Shown: positions 61,163 to 64,000 of the stretch, one piece after another
How positions within the stretch are numbered: the first letter of the stretch is position 1
Layout: each line of letters opens with the position of its first letter
Assembly: GCA_026874595.1 (NCBI GenBank)
Contig: CM049316.1
Span: 59,341,676 to 59,405,675 of the forward strand
Direction of reading: 5' to 3'
Length of the DNA stretch: 64,000 bases
Origin: Sipunculus nudus
Taxonomy: Eukaryota; Annelida; Sipuncula; Golfingiida; Sipunculidae
The notes under the pieces: model-generated
Seen by the model: only the letters and a program-made list of their open reading frames with translations
What the model was told of the DNA's origin: nothing
Databases searched by the model: none
Translations under genes and position numbers: made by a program

Positions 61163-62723
61163 TCAATACGATCAAACTATCAGTATTTAAACATGGGCGT
61201 CAATAAAAAAAGGAAGAAGTCTAAAATATAAGAACCAGAGATTTATAGTCTCATTTTGAACTTGGTACAATGGGGCATGTTTCAGTCAGCAGCTGATGAT
61301 GATGGTCACATGATTGGAAATGAAAGTGTTTGACATCTGTTCAGATACTTCCGCAAACAGTGCCCTTGCCTCCTTGTATTTTTTTTGTACCCTGCTGTAA
61401 TATAATTAATGCTTAGATCAGTCATACTTGGATCATTTTGTTTTGGGTTACTGGTATATTGAATCATCCATATATGAAAGTTTTCTTTCTTTGTAGTATT
61501 TTTGGCACGCATAAGTAGTAACTGCTTCAAAACATAACATGATCTCATAACTTTAAGTAAAACGTTCAATATGTTGAGTTTCTTCAGAATATCTATAAAT
61601 TACATTATACAGAGTTCGCATCCTCGTTTTATTTGGCACTCGTCCCCCAAAATCGGTTCCTCCTTTTTAAGCAGTGAGTTAAATCACATTAACTTGTGTT
61701 TTTATGTGTATTACAGTATTTCATACATTCCCCAATCAATTTTTTCGCATATCAGCACTTGTACATTGTGCAAGCGAATTTCTGGTTAGCAAACCATGAT
61801 AGGCAATGTTTTACAAAGTAATTGAATGTTAGAATCAGAAAAATCGTTTTGTGCTTGTGTTTTTATGTGTTGATTACCAGTTGGTTTATCAGTCACTCAA
61901 TCATGGTTACATAGTGTGCTTAAGTTTTCTTCTCTTTAAAAACTTGTTTGAATTGAATTACACATAGACTGGTAACAAGTTTAGTTATGATGCTTAAAAG
62001 CAGCTATCAGTCTAGATATGCACACCAGGTGTTATTGGATGCCTGTAAGCATGGGTTACTTGGAATAGGAAATTATCAAGAATGAATTATTGAAAAAGCT
62101 AGAGATTAATATTACGATTGTAAATATATTCTAAATTTTAAAACAGAAGAATAGGAATTTTAGATTATTATATATTTATATTTGTGTGGTAAATTACTAT
62201 TACAGGTAAAATGCTCAGCCCAGCTGAAAAAAAAAAAATTACTAATAGAGTTCACAGAGAGAAAGCACATTCCTGTGCCTATAAATAATTACTTTCAGAT
62301 ATTGATACTATTTTTGACAATGTGCAAAGTGGTCCTATCTTACAGTCATAAATAAGACTGATCTGAGCTGTAGCTAGGGTATGTACACTGTTCAGTATAA
62401 ACTCAGGAAGAATGTGATATATGATAAGGTCTGATTAATGTATATCAAGGTGCCTATGTCAGATTTTTTTTTTTGGGGGGGGGGGGGGGGGGTAAGCTGT
62501 GACTTTAATTTGAAGATTAATACTTATATGGTTTTTGCATGCGCCCACATGGTTATAACCTCTATGTTTTAATTTCATACCCTGTATATGTTTCATGTTG
62601 ATAATTGTCTTCAGATTATATGAGGGTAAAGCAGGTATATTCTGTATTTTCATGTCCACCAGTAATTTGCAGTAAAAAGATATATCTTCCGAAAATGACA
62701 TTTAAAGAAATTCAACCTCGGAG

Positions 62724-62792
<69 letters not shown>
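62724..62792. repeat. (AT)n microsatellite
   Basis: About 34 uninterrupted AT units. Confidence 0.95.
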
Positions 62793-62793
<1 letters not shown>

Positions 62794-64000
62794 GTTAAAA
62801 TTTTCGTTCTAACTTCTACATGGTCTCATCACAAATGTAACATTTTGGGCATTATAAGAAATGGATAGATTAGAATTGGTTTTAAATTACTAAAATGGAT
62901 TGAGCAATGCTGCTGACAGGAAATTTGTCAATGTTCAGGGGGGGGGGGGGGGGGAGGGGAGGTTGAAAGTCTTTGTATGTAAAGAATAATCTGTTCTGTT
63001 AAAAAATAGTTAACATGATTAACTGTCATGTCTGTCATTTTCTTTTTGGTAATTATCTAGTGATTAGAATCCAAAGGGGACTGGTCCAAATTACACCTGT
63101 ACCTGAAGGAAACCTGACCATAATTATTTCACCCAACAAGGTGTCTTTCATTTTTTTCCTCGCAGAGAGCTTTCGATATGTATGTAAGGATTGTAACCTT
63201 GACATATATGATTTGAGTCCAGTTTCGTTTAAAAGAATTACGCACCGACAGCTGCCATACTATCTTTAATAAGTGAAACAATTTAAACAAGGGTCATTTT
63301 GGAAGTATGATCTGGTCCTGAATCTGCTTAAAATCACCTTTATCATTTGATTTTGATACTTTCACCTAAAATGGTGTATGTGCAGCTTTGAGTATTATGT
63401 GAAAAATATTTAGTAGTATGAAGTATATTTGGTAGTTATAAATCCTAAATTTGTGTCATATGAGCTTTTTATTTTCCTGTTTGGCCACATCATATATTGG
63501 ACTAATTTTAAGTTAAACTACAGCAGTTTTCCTCCTTACATTTTATGTAAGTACGACAGATTACAGATGTAAAGACTAGTCCATTGCTCAAATTCGAAAT
63601 GAAGTGCTAAACCCTGAAAGAGCCATAACTGAGTGGGAAACCAGACTAAGTTGGTTCCTGGGTACCTTGTGTAGAGAATTTACGTTGTGTAATTTATATT
63701 AGCTGCCAGTGATTTCATGACGTCAAAACGAGGCAGTGATTAGACTGATTAAGAAAATGAATATGAAATTTTAATATATTGCATCTGAGATTGTTCAGTG
63801 CTTTCTTAAATTTTATATAGAACTACTAAGAGGTCTTATATAAGCTAAGGAATTTTAGTAGAAAGATTACACTGTAATATGATACAGGTGGAGCCTTGTG
63901 CAGTTCCATATTTAAAAATTTTTAATGGTCAAATGCCTGTTATTTTAAACAAATCTGCACAAGATTGTTGAATCAATTAGTATATTTATAATGAACCTGT

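Larger units (their letters stand above)
60241..64000. other. Downstream noncoding sequence with simple repeats
   Basis: No supported exon. Holds a C14 tract (60283-60296), a possible hAT-type MITE (about 60837-61162), G tracts (62475-62492, 62938-62954) and an AT microsatellite. Open frames here are short or made of AT-repeat Ile/Tyr translation. Confidence 0.5.

Noticed and set aside
62605-62868. Frame with a long Ile-Tyr repeat
   Set aside because: Translation of an AT microsatellite. The similar frame at 23545-23760 is rejected for the same reason.

Overview
The window is eukaryotic nuclear DNA, most likely from a bivalve mollusc. It is AT-rich, with intron-rich genes, GT-AG introns, many short inverted-repeat elements, several rolling-circle-type repeats and one GC-rich tyrosine-recombinase retrotransposon. 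No bacterial operons, ribosome binding sites, rRNA genes or CRISPR arrays are present. The organism call is inference from the repeat style and the divergence of the main protein; no sequence search was possible.

The backbone is one large plus-strand gene at 19497-58550, an orthologue of TRPC4AP (TRUSS). I could assemble 24 coding exons. Every junction keeps phase and the sum is 2301 nt, that is 766 residues plus stop, close to the vertebrate length of about 800. The start lies in a perfect Kozak context with an in-frame TGA six codons upstream. A second, minus-strand coding region at 10000-11568 (522 residues) encodes an unrecognised, mostly disordered and probably nuclear protein. It points away from TRPC4AP, so the CpG-richer interval around 18.5-19.5 kb may be a shared divergent promoter.

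Region by region: 1-3834 is noncoding. 3835-6459 is a non-autonomous Helentron-like repeat, called family A here. 6460-9999 is noncoding. 10000-11568 is the minus-strand gene. 11569-15539 is noncoding with one tRNA-like SINE fragment. 15540-17821 is an inverted family A copy filled by a roughly 340-bp tandem array. 17822-19496 is the presumed promoter region. 19497-58550 is TRPC4AP, whose introns hold: a tRNA-like element with inverted ends (intron 1); a 288-bp-period repeat full of AGGTCA half-sites (introns 2 and 3); a 704-bp TA-flanked MITE and a decayed 5.25-kb DIRS retrotransposon (intron 3); a 910-bp family B Helentron-like element (intron 6); MITEs (introns 13 and 18); a 3.25-kb family A copy (intron 18); and another family A copy with a nested family B element (intron 21). 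58551-64000 is the 3' UTR and downstream sequence with simple repeats.

The most interesting structure is the rolling-circle repeat system. Two families with different ends both show a 5' hairpin, asymmetric inverted repeats, a 3' terminal palindrome or hairpin, a microsatellite and core tandem repeats. Both families, plus an isolated site in intron 22, carry the palindrome AGGTGGCGCCACC. An empty-site comparison between the two intronic family A copies fixes the family B boundaries to the base and shows insertion between T and T.
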